Shown in pieces: positions 7,458 to 15,841 of a stretch of DNA of 64,000 bases (its first letter is position 1; each line of letters opens with the position of its first letter). The notes below the pieces were generated by a model. That model saw only the letters and a list, made by a program, of their open reading frames with translations. It did not search any database and was not told the DNA's origin. Source of the stretch: Streptomyces microflavus (GTDB taxonomy: Bacteria > Actinomycetota > Actinomycetes > Streptomycetales > Streptomycetaceae); NCBI RefSeq assembly GCF_014650075.1, contig NZ_BMUG01000012.1, forward strand, positions 124,001 to 188,000. Reading direction: 5' to 3'. The position numbers were made by a program, and so were the translations under genes.

Positions 7458-8617
7458 TGTGAAGCGCTCCCCGTCGGATCGGCTGTGCCGTTGACGTACA
7501 CCCTCGGTACCCGGGCCCCGATCCGGGTGACGATCTCGTACCCGATCGTGTCGGCGGCCACCGCCCAGTCCTCGACGCTCGGCTCGCCCCGGTCGCCCGG
7601 TCCGAACAGCACCGCCTCCGCGCCCGGTTCGGGCCGGTCGCCGCCGAGGTCGACGACGAACTGGTCCATGGCGACGCGGCCCGCCGCCGTACGGACCTTG
7701 CCGCCGACCAGGACGGGGCCCCTGCCCGAGGCGTGGCGCGGGATGCCGTCCGCGTAGCCGACGGGGATCAGGCCGAGCGTGGTCTCGGCGGGCGTGGCGT
7801 AGTGGTGGCCGTAGCTGACGCCGTGTCCGGCCGGGACGTCCTTGACCAGGGCGACGGCGGCGGTGAGCGTCATCACCGGGCGCAGGCCCAGCTCGGCGGG
7901 GGTGCCCAGCTCGGGGGCGGGCGAGATGCCGTAGATCGCGATGCCGGTCCGTACGAGGTCGAAGTGGGCCTCGGGGAGGGTGAGCGTGGCCGGGGAGTTG
8001 GCCAGGTGGCGCACCTCCGGCTCGACGCCCTCCTTCTCGGCGTAGGCGACCATGTCCCGGAACGCGGAAAGCTGGGCGGCGATCGAGGGGTGGCCGGGCT
8101 CGTCGGCGCAGGCGAAGTGGGACCAGAGGCCGGTGATCCGGATGGTGCCCGCCCGCTCGGCGGCGCGGGCCTCGGCGACGAGTTCCGGCCAGTCGGCGGG
8201 CTGGCAGCCGTTGCGGCCGAGGCCGGTGTCGGCCTTGAGCTGGACGCGGGCCGGGCGGTCGGCCCCGGCCGCGACGATCTCGCGCAGGGCCCACAGACCG
8301 CTGACCGACACGTCGATGTCGGCCTCGATCGCCTCGCGCCAGGGGCCGCCGGGCGTCCAGAGCCAGCACATGATCCGGCCGTCGAGACCGGCGGCCCGCA
8401 GGGCGAGGGCCTCGTGCGGGGTCGCGGTGCCCAGCCAGGTCGCCCCGGCCTCGCGCGCGGCCAGGGCGCAGGGCACGGCCCCGTGCCCGTACCCGTCGGA
8501 CTTCACCACGGCCATGAGCTGTGCCCCGGCCGCGCGCTCGCGCAGGGCGCGCACATTGGCGCGCAGCGCGGCGAGGTCGATCTCGGCACGGGCTCTCAGG
8601 GACGCTGTCTCGTTCAT
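7454..8617 (-). CDS. alr: Alanine racemase
   Basis: 387 residues from ATG 8617. It interconverts L- and D-alanine for peptidoglycan. The PLP lysine is Lys39 in MAVVKSDGYGHG; the opposite-face tyrosine motif appears as GHGVSYGHHYATP; the C-terminal beta domain has GRVAMDQFVVDLGG. An in-frame start 60 bases upstream is possible but homologues begin at MNETASLRARAEIDL. It is the first gene of a coupled alr-hydrolase-tsaE unit. Confidence 0.96.
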   Translation of the reverse strand: MNETASLRARAEIDLAALRANVRALRERAAGAQLMAVVKSDGYGHGAVPCALAAREAGATWLGTATPHEALALRAAGLDGRIMCWLWTPGGPWREAIEADIDVSVSGLWALREIVAAGADRPARVQLKADTGLGRNGCQPADWPELVAEARAAERAGTIRITGLWSHFACADEPGHPSIAAQLSAFRDMVAYAEKEGVEPEVRHLANSPATLTLPEAHFDLVRTGIAIYGISPAPELGTPAELGLRPVMTLTAAVALVKDVPAGHGVSYGHHYATPAETTLGLIPVGYADGIPRHASGRGPVLVGGKVRTAAGRVAMDQFVVDLGGDRPEPGAEAVLFGPGDRGEPSVEDWAVAADTIGYEIVTRIGARVPRVYVNGTADPTGSASQ

Positions 8618-8677
8618 CGCGTTCAGTGTCTCAGAGGCGCCTGCCGCCTCCCGGGCAGTGCACGCCGGTATCCACAC

Positions 8678-9064
8678 CTATGTACGTTTCATCACATGCC
8701 GGAGGTGGTCGACCAGGACGGGCACATGGCTGTCCGCGACATCCTTCACGGCGGTGATCAGCGTGACGGGACCGCCCTCGCGCACGATCCCCACCAGCCG
8801 GTCGACGGCCTCGGTGTGCGCCGGGTCGCCCAGCTCGGTGCGGTAGCGGTCCACGAAGGTGTCGCGGCGCGCGCCGGAGCGGTCCTGGTGGTACCAGGAG
8901 CGCAGCTCGTCCGAGGGGGTGACGTCCTTCAGCCACACGTCGATCGCGGCCCGCTCCTTGGAGACGCCCCGGGGCCAGAGCCGGTCGACGAGGACGCGAG
9001 TGCCGTCGCCGTCCTCGGGCGGGTCGTAGACCCTGCGTACGCGTACGGGTTCGCTGCCGCTCAC
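8678..9064 (-). CDS. DUF488 family protein
   Basis: 128 residues from GTG 9064. It contains RVLVDRLWPRGVSKERAAID and LKDVTPSDELRSWYHQD, the hallmark stretches of DUF488 proteins (YeaO type), and ends with VTLITAVKDVADSHVPVLVDHL. The biochemical role of the family is unknown. It lies between nnr (44 bases upstream) and alr on the same strand and is probably cotranscribed. Confidence 0.88.
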   Translation of the reverse strand: MSGSEPVRVRRVYDPPEDGDGTRVLVDRLWPRGVSKERAAIDVWLKDVTPSDELRSWYHQDRSGARRDTFVDRYRTELGDPAHTEAVDRLVGIVREGGPVTLITAVKDVADSHVPVLVDHLRHVMKRT

Positions 9065-9108
9065 GGCCTGGACCGCCCTTCTGCCGGGGCCTCCACGATG
9101 GCCCCCGC

Positions 9109-10563
9109 TCACCCCGCCCGCACGTCGCGCCAGGCCGCCGGGATGCCGTCCGCCACGTCCTGCGCGGAGACCGGTGCCCCGCCGGAGCCGTGCCGGGCGG
9201 CGAGTCCGTGCAGGTAGGCGCCGACGGACGCGGCGTCGCGCGGGGCGAGCCCGGCCGCCAGCAGGGACCCGGTCAGCCCGGACAGCACATCGCCGCTGCC
9301 CGCCGTGGCGAGCCAGGCGGTCCCGGTCGGGTTGACCCGTACGGGGGTGTCCCGGGCCTCCGCGACGAGGGTCGTGGACCCCTTCAGGAGCACGGTGGCG
9401 CGGTAGCGGGCGGCCAGCTCCCGTACGGCGGCGAGCCGCCCGGCCTCCACCTCCTCGCGCGCCACGCCGAGCAGGGCGGCGGCCTCCCCGGCGTGCGGGG
9501 TAAGGACGGTGGCGGCGGTCCGGGTCCGTACGGTCTCGGCGTCCAGCAGCCGCAGCCCGTCCGCGTCGACCAGTACGGGGACGTCGGCGCCGAGCACGTC
9601 GGCGACGGCCTCCTCCGCCCACCGGCCGTCCCCGAGGCCGGGCCCGACCACCCAGGCCTGGACGCGTCCGGCCTTCGACGGCGGCCCGGCGTGCACCAGC
9701 GCCTCCGGGAAGCGGGCGATCACCGCGTCCGCGCCGGGGCCGACGTACCGCACGGCCCCCGCCCCGCCGCGCAGCGCGCCCGCGACCGCGAGGACCGCCG
9801 CGCCCGGGTAGCGCTCGGACCCGGCGACGACGCCGACGACGCCCCGGCTGTACTTGTCGCTCTCGCCGCCCGGCACCGGCAGCAGCGCCGCCACGTCCGC
9901 GTACTGGAGCGCCTCCAGGTCCGGCGGCTCCGGCAGCTCCGGCCCGAGCCCGATGTCCACCAGCCGCAGGGCGCCCGCGTGTTCGGCGGCCGGGTCGATC
10001 AGGTGGCCAGGCTTGTACGTGCCGAAGGTGACGGTCGCGTCGGCCGTCACGGCTTCGCCGTGCACCTCCCCGCTGTCGGCCTCCACCCCGCTGGGCAGGT
10101 CGACGGCGATGACGGGCGTACGGTCCCGGTCCCGGGTCACCGCCCGCAGCAGCGCGACGGCGTCCTCGCGGAGCCCGCCGCGCCCGCCGATCCCGGTGAT
10201 GCCGTCCACGACGAGATCGAGCGCACCGAGCCCGTCCGCCCCTTCGGCCACCTGTCCCCCGGCGGCCAGGAACGCGGCGAGGCCGCCCGCGTGCGCCCGG
10301 TCGGGCGAGAGGAGGAGAGCGCGCACCGCGGCGCCCCGGCGGGCGAGGCGCGCGCCGGCGTACAGGGCGTCGCCGCCGTTGTCGCCGCTGCCGACCAGGA
10401 GCAGGACCCGGGACCCGTACACCCGGCCGGTGCGCCGCAGCAGATCACCGCAGGCCACGGCGAGGCCGGCGGCGGCGCGCTGCATCAGGGCGCCTTCCGG
10501 CACCCGCTTCATGAGGGCGGCCTCGGCGGCCCGTACGGTCTCCACGCTGTAGGCACGTCGCAT
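9109..10563 (-). CDS. nnr: Bifunctional NAD(P)HX epimerase / ADP-dependent dehydratase
   Basis: 484 residues. The N-terminal YjeF_N half (LLLVGSGDNGGDALYAGARL, then VDGITGIGGRGGL and VIAVDLPSGVEADSGE) epimerises hydrated NAD(P)H. The C-terminal ribokinase-like half (from about residue 225), with VVGPGLGDG, LTPHAGEAAALLG and NPTGTAWLATAGSGDVLSGL, dehydrates it using ADP. This repairs damaged nicotinamide cofactors in the cytoplasm. It lies between acpS and alr, as in other streptomycetes. Confidence 0.95.
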   Translation of the reverse strand: MRRAYSVETVRAAEAALMKRVPEGALMQRAAAGLAVACGDLLRRTGRVYGSRVLLLVGSGDNGGDALYAGARLARRGAAVRALLLSPDRAHAGGLAAFLAAGGQVAEGADGLGALDLVVDGITGIGGRGGLREDAVALLRAVTRDRDRTPVIAVDLPSGVEADSGEVHGEAVTADATVTFGTYKPGHLIDPAAEHAGALRLVDIGLGPELPEPPDLEALQYADVAALLPVPGGESDKYSRGVVGVVAGSERYPGAAVLAVAGALRGGAGAVRYVGPGADAVIARFPEALVHAGPPSKAGRVQAWVVGPGLGDGRWAEEAVADVLGADVPVLVDADGLRLLDAETVRTRTAATVLTPHAGEAAALLGVAREEVEAGRLAAVRELAARYRATVLLKGSTTLVAEARDTPVRVNPTGTAWLATAGSGDVLSGLTGSLLAAGLAPRDAASVGAYLHGLAARHGSGGAPVSAQDVADGIPAAWRDVRAG

Positions 10564-10659
10564 GGGACCAACCCTGTGCGATCACGGGACCGAACGCCAC
10601 CCCCACCGGGGCACACAGGCTCCACGGTGACCCCCGCCCGGCCGCACGCGGCACGGGCC

Positions 10660-11028
10660 TCACCCCTCCGCGATCACCACCGCCGACGCCACCCCCGCGT
10701 CATGGCTGAGCGAGACGTGCCAGCCGCGCACGCCCAGTTCGGCCGCGCGGGCGGCCACCGTGCCGCTCACCCGCAGCCGGGGCTGCCCGCTCTCCTCGAC
10801 CCAGACCTCGGCGTCGCTCCACAGCAGCCCGCCCGGCGCGCCGAGCGCCTTGGCCAGGGCCTCCTTCGCGGCGAACCGGGCGGCGAGCGAGGCGATTCCG
10901 CGCCGCTCGCCGCTGGGCAGTGTCAGCTCACTCGCCACGAAGAGCCGGTCGGCCAGCTGGGGCGTACGCTCCAGCGCGGCGCCGAACCGCTCGATCTCGG
11001 CCACGTCGATCCCGACTCCGATGATCAC
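10660..11028 (-). CDS. acpS: Holo-[acyl-carrier-protein] synthase
   Basis: 122 residues from GTG 11028. AcpS moves the phosphopantetheine arm of CoA onto ACP. It has the Mg-binding start IIGVGIDVAEIERF (Asp8) and ARFAAKEALAKALG (Glu about 58), plus the C-terminal GWHVSLSHDAGVASAVVI. It lies 45 bases downstream of glmS, with a GC-rich palindrome between them. Confidence 0.96.
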   Translation of the reverse strand: MIIGVGIDVAEIERFGAALERTPQLADRLFVASELTLPSGERRGIASLAARFAAKEALAKALGAPGGLLWSDAEVWVEESGQPRLRVSGTVAARAAELGVRGWHVSLSHDAGVASAVVIAEG

Positions 11029-11056
11029 GAACCTACCCTCGCCATCCCCATCACGC

Positions 11057-11070
11057 GGGGCGCGCGCCCC
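11057..11070 (-). terminator. Hairpin after glmS
   Basis: GGGGCGCGCGCCCC is a perfect 14-bp palindrome starting three bases past the glmS stop. It may be a weak terminator or attenuator before acpS; there is no T tract. Confidence 0.4.
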
Positions 11071-11073
11071 GGC

Positions 11074-12921
11074 TCACTCCACGGTCACGGACTTCGCCAG
11101 GTTGCGCGGCTGGTCCACTTCGTTGCCGCGGGCCGTCGCCAGCTCGCAGGCGAAGACCTGGAGCGGCACGGTGGCGACCAGCGGCTGAAGCAGCGTAGGC
11201 GTTGCGGGGACGGTGATGAGGTGGTCGGCGTACGGGACGACGGCCTCGTCGCCCTCCTCGGCGACGACGATGGTGCGGGCGCCCCGGGCCCGGATCTCCT
11301 GGATGTTGGAGACGATCTTGTCGTGGAGGACGGAACGCCCGCGCGGGGACGGCACGATGACGACGACCGGAAGGCCCTCCTCGATGAGGGCGATGGGCCC
11401 GTGCTTGAGCTCCCCGGCCGCGAACCCTTCGGCGTGCATGTAGGCGAGCTCCTTGAGCTTGAGCGCGCCTTCGAGGGCGACCGGGTAGCCGACGTGGCGC
11501 CCGAGGAAGAGCACGGTGTCGTGGTGGGCGAGGGAGCGGGCCAGCTCGCGGACGGGCTCCATGGTCTCCAGTACGCGTTCGACCTCGCCGGAGATCGCGG
11601 AGAGCTGGCGCACCACCGTGCGGATCTCGTCGCCCCACTTGGTGCCGCGCAACTGGCCCAGGTACAGGGCGACGAGGTAGCAGGCGACGAGCTGGGTGAG
11701 GAAGGCCTTGGTGGAGGCGACGGCGACCTCGGGCCCGGCGTGCGTGTAGAGCACGGCGTCGGATTCGCGCGGGATCGTCGACCCGTTGGTGTTGCAGATG
11801 GCGAGCACCTTGGCGCCCTGTTCGCGGGCGTGCCGCAGGGCCATCAGGGTGTCCATGGTCTCGCCGGACTGGGAGATGGCGATGACGAGGGTGCGCTGGT
11901 CGAGGATCGGGTCGCGGTAGCGGAACTCGCTGGCGAGCTCGGTCTCGCAGGGCAGCCGGGTCCAGTGCTCGATGGCGTACTTGGCGATCATCCCGGCGTG
12001 GAAGGCGGTCCCGCAGGCGACGATGACGACCTTGTCGACCTCGCGGAGTTCGGCGTCGGGGATACGCACCTCGTCCAGTGTCAGCGATCCCTCGCCGTCG
12101 ATCCGGCCGAGGAGGGTGTCGGCGACGGCCTGGGGCTGGTCGGCGATCTCCTTGAGCATGAAGGAGGCGTAGCCGCCCTTCTCGGCGGCGGAGGCGTCCC
12201 AGTCGACGTGGTACTCGCGCACCTCGGCGAGGTCCCCGTCGAACCCGGTGACGGTGACGCCCTCGCGGCTCAGCTCGACGACCTGGTCCTGGCCGAGCTC
12301 GATGGCGGAGCGGGTGTGCGCGATGAAGGCGGCGACATCGGAGGCGAGGAACCACTCGTCCTGTCCCACGCCCACGACGAGCGGCGAGTTGCGCCGGGCG
12401 CCGACCACCACGTCCGGCTGGTCGGCGTGGACGGCGACGAGGGTGAACGCCCCCTCCAGCCGCCGGCACACCTGCCGCATGGCGTCCGCCAGGTCCCCGC
12501 CCGCCGAGAACGCCTCGGCCAGCAGATGCGCGACGACCTCGGTGTCCGTCTCCGACTCCAGGGCGTGCCCGCGCCCGGTCAGCTCGCGCCGCAGGGCCGC
12601 GAAGTTCTCGATGATCCCGTTGTGCACGACGGCGACCCGGCCCGCGTTGTCCAGGTGGGGGTGGGCGTTCACATCGTTGGGCGCCCCGTGCGTCGCCCAA
12701 CGCGTGTGCCCGATCCCGGTCCGCCCGGCCGGCAGCGGCCGGTCCCCCAGCTCCTTCTCCAGATTGACGAGCTTGCCCGCCTTCTTCGCGGCGGCCAGCC
12801 CGCCGTCCGCGAGAACGGCGACACCCGCCGAGTCGTAGCCCCGGTATTCGAGGCGCTTGAGTCCTGCGACGACGACGTCCTGCGCCGACTGCCCACCGAC
12901 ATAACCCACGATTCCGCACAT
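11074..12921 (-). CDS. glmS: Glutamine--fructose-6-phosphate aminotransferase
   Basis: 615 residues. The N-terminal glutaminase domain begins MCGIVGYVGG with the catalytic Cys2 exposed after Met removal, and has GIGHTRWATHGAP. Two SIS domains follow (around SQSGETMDTLMALRHAREQG and the C-terminal half), ending in the conserved PRNLAKSVTVE. It makes glucosamine-6-phosphate for peptidoglycan; glmM at 25.6 kb does the next step. Divergent from a VapBC module. No sign of a glmS ribozyme in the 90 bases upstream. Confidence 0.97.
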   Translation of the reverse strand: MCGIVGYVGGQSAQDVVVAGLKRLEYRGYDSAGVAVLADGGLAAAKKAGKLVNLEKELGDRPLPAGRTGIGHTRWATHGAPNDVNAHPHLDNAGRVAVVHNGIIENFAALRRELTGRGHALESETDTEVVAHLLAEAFSAGGDLADAMRQVCRRLEGAFTLVAVHADQPDVVVGARRNSPLVVGVGQDEWFLASDVAAFIAHTRSAIELGQDQVVELSREGVTVTGFDGDLAEVREYHVDWDASAAEKGGYASFMLKEIADQPQAVADTLLGRIDGEGSLTLDEVRIPDAELREVDKVVIVACGTAFHAGMIAKYAIEHWTRLPCETELASEFRYRDPILDQRTLVIAISQSGETMDTLMALRHAREQGAKVLAICNTNGSTIPRESDAVLYTHAGPEVAVASTKAFLTQLVACYLVALYLGQLRGTKWGDEIRTVVRQLSAISGEVERVLETMEPVRELARSLAHHDTVLFLGRHVGYPVALEGALKLKELAYMHAEGFAAGELKHGPIALIEEGLPVVVIVPSPRGRSVLHDKIVSNIQEIRARGARTIVVAEEGDEAVVPYADHLITVPATPTLLQPLVATVPLQVFACELATARGNEVDQPRNLAKSVTVE

Positions 12922-12958
12922 AGCGGCACCCTAAGGCCGGAAGCGGCTCGCGCGAGGA

Positions 12959-12996
12959 ATGTTGGTGACGTACAATTCTCTGTACATGACCAACAT
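12959..12996 (+). promoter_or_regulatory. Long inverted repeat and promoter of the vapBC operon
   Basis: Nested inverted repeats ATGTTGGT/ACCAACAT (12959-12966 and 12989-12996) and GTACA/TGTAC (12970-12974 and 12981-12985) share one centre. A plausible -10 hexamer TACAAT (12971-12976) lies inside. This is the layout of a type II antitoxin operator, where the VapBC complex represses its own promoter. The ATG of the antitoxin follows 16 bases after the right arm. Confidence 0.65.
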
Positions 12997-13011
12997 GAAG
13001 GGCGGCCGCAC

Positions 13012-13233
13012 ATGTCGGTGACCCAGATCGACATAGACGATGAAGCCCTGGAGCGGGCGATGGCTCTCTCCAAGGCCCGGACGAAGAAGGAGACCGTGAA
13101 CCTCGCCCTCCGCTTCTACGCGGAGCAGCAGGAGCGCGCGGCGCGGATCAGCCGCCACTTCGAGCGGGCCCGCAACTGGGGCGCGGTCGAGGACGCCGAG
13201 CGGCGGCACCGGGCGGAGAAGGACGGCCAGTGA
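13012..13233 (+). CDS. vapB: VapB-type antitoxin
   Basis: 73 residues from ATG 13012. The N-terminus VTQIDIDDEALERAMALSKARTKKETVNLALRFYAEQQ is the ribbon-helix-helix DNA-binding fold of VapB antitoxins; the basic/acidic C-terminal tail (ERARNWGAVEDAERRHRAEKD) would wrap around the toxin. The stop overlaps the toxin start by four bases (GTGA), giving coupled synthesis. It should autorepress through the inverted repeat upstream. Confidence 0.9.
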   Translation: MSVTQIDIDDEALERAMALSKARTKKETVNLALRFYAEQQERAARISRHFERARNWGAVEDAERRHRAEKDGQ

Positions 13234-13640
13234 TCTACCTGCTCGACACCTCGGGCCTCGTGCGACTGCTCTCCGACATCACCCTGCAGTCGGCGTGGTC
13301 CGATGCGATCGAAGCCGGAACGATCGCCTCCTGCTACCCGCAGCGTGCCGAGTTCCTGTACGGCGCCCGGAACGCGCGCGAGTACGACGAGATCGTGGAG
13401 GTGTTCACCGACCTCTACCCGGACGTCTCCGTACCGAAGAGTGCGGGACGCTGGATCACCTCGGTCCAGCACCGCATGGCACGCGCCGGGCAGCACCGCA
13501 GCGCCTCCGCCGTGGACCTCATCATTGCCGCCACGGCTGCCCATCACGGGCTGACGGTCCTTCATGACGACCTCGACTACCGCACGGTCGCCCGGCACGC
13601 CCCGGATCTCGGCGAGCACAGCGTTCACGACGTGGCCTGA
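13230..13640 (+). CDS. vapC: VapC-type PIN-domain ribonuclease toxin
   Basis: 136 residues from GTG 13230. PIN acidic residues are visible: Asp6 in MIYLLDTSGLVRLL, Glu at PQRAEFLYGAR, Asp in SASAVDLIIAATAAHHG and Asp in VLHDDLDY. All four are present, so the toxin should be active. VapC enzymes cut tRNA or rRNA; the target is not predictable. A bidirectional hairpin follows the gene. Confidence 0.92.
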   Translation: MIYLLDTSGLVRLLSDITLQSAWSDAIEAGTIASCYPQRAEFLYGARNAREYDEIVEVFTDLYPDVSVPKSAGRWITSVQHRMARAGQHRSASAVDLIIAATAAHHGLTVLHDDLDYRTVARHAPDLGEHSVHDVA

Positions 13641-13642
13641 AT

Positions 13643-13678
13643 CTCCGGTGCGGGCCCACGCGGAGTTCCGCACCGGAG
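13643..13678. terminator. Bidirectional terminator between vapC and the M14 peptidase gene
   Basis: CTCCGGTGCGG (13643-13653) pairs perfectly with CCGCACCGGAG (13668-13678). It lies between two convergent genes and can stop both transcripts. Confidence 0.7.
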
Positions 13679-13694
13679 CAGGTTCAGCCCACCA

Positions 13695-15059
13695 CTAGCA
13701 GTACTGCGCCTCCTTGCCGATCGACCGGTACATGCAGTCCGCGTTCTCGATCAGCTGGAGCACCGCGTCCCGGTTGCGGGAGGTCTCGCGTTCGATGACC
13801 TCGTCGGGCGGGTAGAAGCCGCCGCCGGAGGACGAGCGCGGGTACATCTCGAAGGTGTAGCCGAAGATCTTCTGCGAGCCCCACAGCCAGTCGTCGATCG
13901 ACCCGTCCGTGATGTAGAGGTCGCTGGACTGCTCGGCGGTGTACCCGTTGCTCGCCGCCATCTTGCGGCCCACCGTGGCGAACGCGTTGCGGTCGTCGGC
14001 GGTCAGGCCTGGGGCGGTGTCGTTGTACGTGTAGCCGAACGGCCAGAGCACCAGCTCGCTGTAGGTGTGGAAGTCGATGGCAGCGGTGATCTGCTGCTTC
14101 CCGCCGACCACCCGGGTACGGACGAAGTCCGCCACGACCTTCGTCTCGGGCGCGGACTCGGCGGCGCTGCCGCGGTACGTCTCCGAGGACGGGCTGGAGG
14201 AGGAGCCGCCGCAGCAGCCCCACTTGAAGGCCCAGTTGCGGTTGAGGTCGGTGCCCACGGCGCTGGAGCCGGAGTTGGGCTGCCGGTTCTTGCGCCAGCT
14301 GCGGTACGAGCCGGAGGCGATGTCGTACTCGCCGCCGTCGGGGTTCATGTCCGGCACGATCCACAGCTCGCGGCCGTTGACCGCCTGGGTGATCCGGGAG
14401 TCGCTCCCGTACCCCGTGGCGAACTCGCGGAGCAGGTAGAGCGCCATCTCGACGGTCAGGTGCTCGCGGGCGTGCTGGTGGGCGGTGAAGAGGACCTCGG
14501 GCTCGGCCTCGTCGGTGGCGACGTTGTCGCTGACCTTGACCGCGATGATGTCCCGGCCCTGGTAGGTCTTCCCGATGACGCGCTTGCTCATGATCGAGGG
14601 GTTGGCCGCGATGCGCGCGTCGATCGCCGCGGTCATCTCGGCGTAGTTGTGGTAGCGGGAGTCGGCCGGCGGGAAGTCGAGCGCGCTGACGCCGTCGGCC
14701 CCCTTCGCCTGGGCCTCGGGCGCGGGCAGCGCCTCCAGGACGTGCCCCTTGGCCCGGAGCTTCCTGGCCTGGGCGGCGTCCGCGGTGATGACGATGCCGT
14801 GGTCGTGCACCTCGTCGATGGAGACGCCCGCGCGGGCGATCTCGGTGCGGGCGGCAGGGGTGGTGCGCCCGGTGATCTCGTACTGGAGCGTCCGCTCGTC
14901 CGCGGCGACGACCGCGTTCGGGGCGGAGGTCTCGGCGGTGGCGACGGCGCCCGCTGGGGCGGCGAGGCCGAGCGCGAGCAGGATCGCGAGGGTGGCGTTC
15001 CGTCTGGCCTTCGCCGACCGGGATCTGGGCCGGGAATTCCGTGCGTTGGCTGGTCGCAT
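13695..15059 (-). CDS. Secreted M14 zinc carboxypeptidase
   Basis: 454 residues from ATG 15059 (CAGGAG upstream). An Arg/Lys-rich N-region and the hydrophobic stretch ATLAILLALGLAAPAGAVA form a signal peptide. A propeptide (about 45-130) precedes the catalytic domain. Zinc ligands are in TAHQHAREHLTVEM (HxxE), the third His in AIDFHTYSELVLWPFGY, and the catalytic Glu in GYTFEMYPR. This is a metallocarboxypeptidase that trims C-terminal residues of proteins outside the cell. It lies convergent to vapC and divergent from a small secreted protein gene. Confidence 0.93.
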   Translation of the reverse strand: MRPANARNSRPRSRSAKARRNATLAILLALGLAAPAGAVATAETSAPNAVVAADERTLQYEITGRTTPAARTEIARAGVSIDEVHDHGIVITADAAQARKLRAKGHVLEALPAPEAQAKGADGVSALDFPPADSRYHNYAEMTAAIDARIAANPSIMSKRVIGKTYQGRDIIAVKVSDNVATDEAEPEVLFTAHQHAREHLTVEMALYLLREFATGYGSDSRITQAVNGRELWIVPDMNPDGGEYDIASGSYRSWRKNRQPNSGSSAVGTDLNRNWAFKWGCCGGSSSSPSSETYRGSAAESAPETKVVADFVRTRVVGGKQQITAAIDFHTYSELVLWPFGYTYNDTAPGLTADDRNAFATVGRKMAASNGYTAEQSSDLYITDGSIDDWLWGSQKIFGYTFEMYPRSSSGGGFYPPDEVIERETSRNRDAVLQLIENADCMYRSIGKEAQYC

Positions 15060-15211
15060 GCTGGCAGTCTCCTGAGTCCGTCGGGGTGGGGGGTGGAGCT
15101 GTGCGACGGGCACAGGATGGAGCCATGTCATGACCGGGTCAAGAATCGGATTCCGGCCACGCCCCGCCCGCCCCGGTCCGGACACACCGTCACATGAGTC
15201 ATATGGACTGC

Positions 15212-15240
15212 TGAGTACGACGAATGAGCACGTGTACTCA
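15212..15240. promoter_or_regulatory. Inverted repeat in the divergent peptidase / DUF5707 gap
   Basis: TGAGTAC (15212-15218) and GTACTCA (15234-15240) form 7-bp arms around 15 bases. Position midway between two divergent secreted-protein genes suggests a regulator site; no known consensus is matched. Confidence 0.3.
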
Positions 15241-15324
15241 CGCCCCGGGCCCCTCAGCCGCACCACCATGGACCCAGCGCCACGAACCCGGCGCCCCTGC
15301 CCGCACCACCACCGAGGAGCCCCC

Positions 15325-15786
15325 ATGTCCAAGCGTGTCGTCACCATCTCCGCACTCGCCGGTGTCGCCCTGCTGGGAGGGGCGGGCGCCTACGCGTTCG
15401 CCGGGGAGACCGGGAGCGACGGGCCCGCGGTCACGAAGGGCTCCGTCGCGTACGTCGCACCGGGTCAGGGCAAGGACGGCTCGCTCACCTTCACCGCCCG
15501 GGTCTCCGACGATTCCGGCGTCCGGAACCTGAAGGTGCTGGCCTGGCCCGGGAGCATGGCGCCCGCCCCGGACGCGAAGGAGATGGCCCACGTGGAGTCC
15601 GCCACCTGCGAGCCGTCCGGGCCCTCCGGGGACAAGGCCACGCTCTGCACGTACACCGTCAAGGTCACCGCCGCGGAGGCGGCCGAATCGCCGAAGGGCC
15701 CCTGGCACGTGGCGGTCCTGGCCTCCGCGGAGGACGGCGGCAGGACGTTCGTGCCGAAGGCGGCGGGGTTCACGGTCAAGGGCTGA
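15325..15786 (+). CDS. Secreted protein, DUF5707-like
   Basis: 153 residues from ATG 15325. Signal peptide MSKRVVTISALAGVALLGGAGAYAFA, then a single beta-rich domain: SLTFTARVSDDSGVRNLKVLAWPGSMAPAPDAKEM, a Cys pair (CEPSG...TLCTYTV) probably disulfide-bonded, and a C-terminal WHVAVLASAEDGG. This resembles small secreted streptomycete proteins of the DUF5707 type, whose role is unknown. It converges on the sigma factor gene. Confidence 0.75.
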   Translation: MSKRVVTISALAGVALLGGAGAYAFAGETGSDGPAVTKGSVAYVAPGQGKDGSLTFTARVSDDSGVRNLKVLAWPGSMAPAPDAKEMAHVESATCEPSGPSGDKATLCTYTVKVTAAEAAESPKGPWHVAVLASAEDGGRTFVPKAAGFTVKG

Positions 15787-15841
15787 GGGTCGCCCGGCAT
15801 CAGCTGCGCGCGAGCCCGCCGCCCCGCCCCGCCCCGCTCCC

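Noticed and set aside
12922..12958. glmS ribozyme or riboswitch before glmS
   Set aside because: The gap is too short and no matching secondary structure was seen.
9190..13233. A 1347-residue open frame on the plus strand opposite nnr, acpS and glmS
   Set aside because: Composition is Gly/Arg/Asp/Val-rich shadow coding of the real minus-strand genes; only its last 73 codons (vapB) are real.
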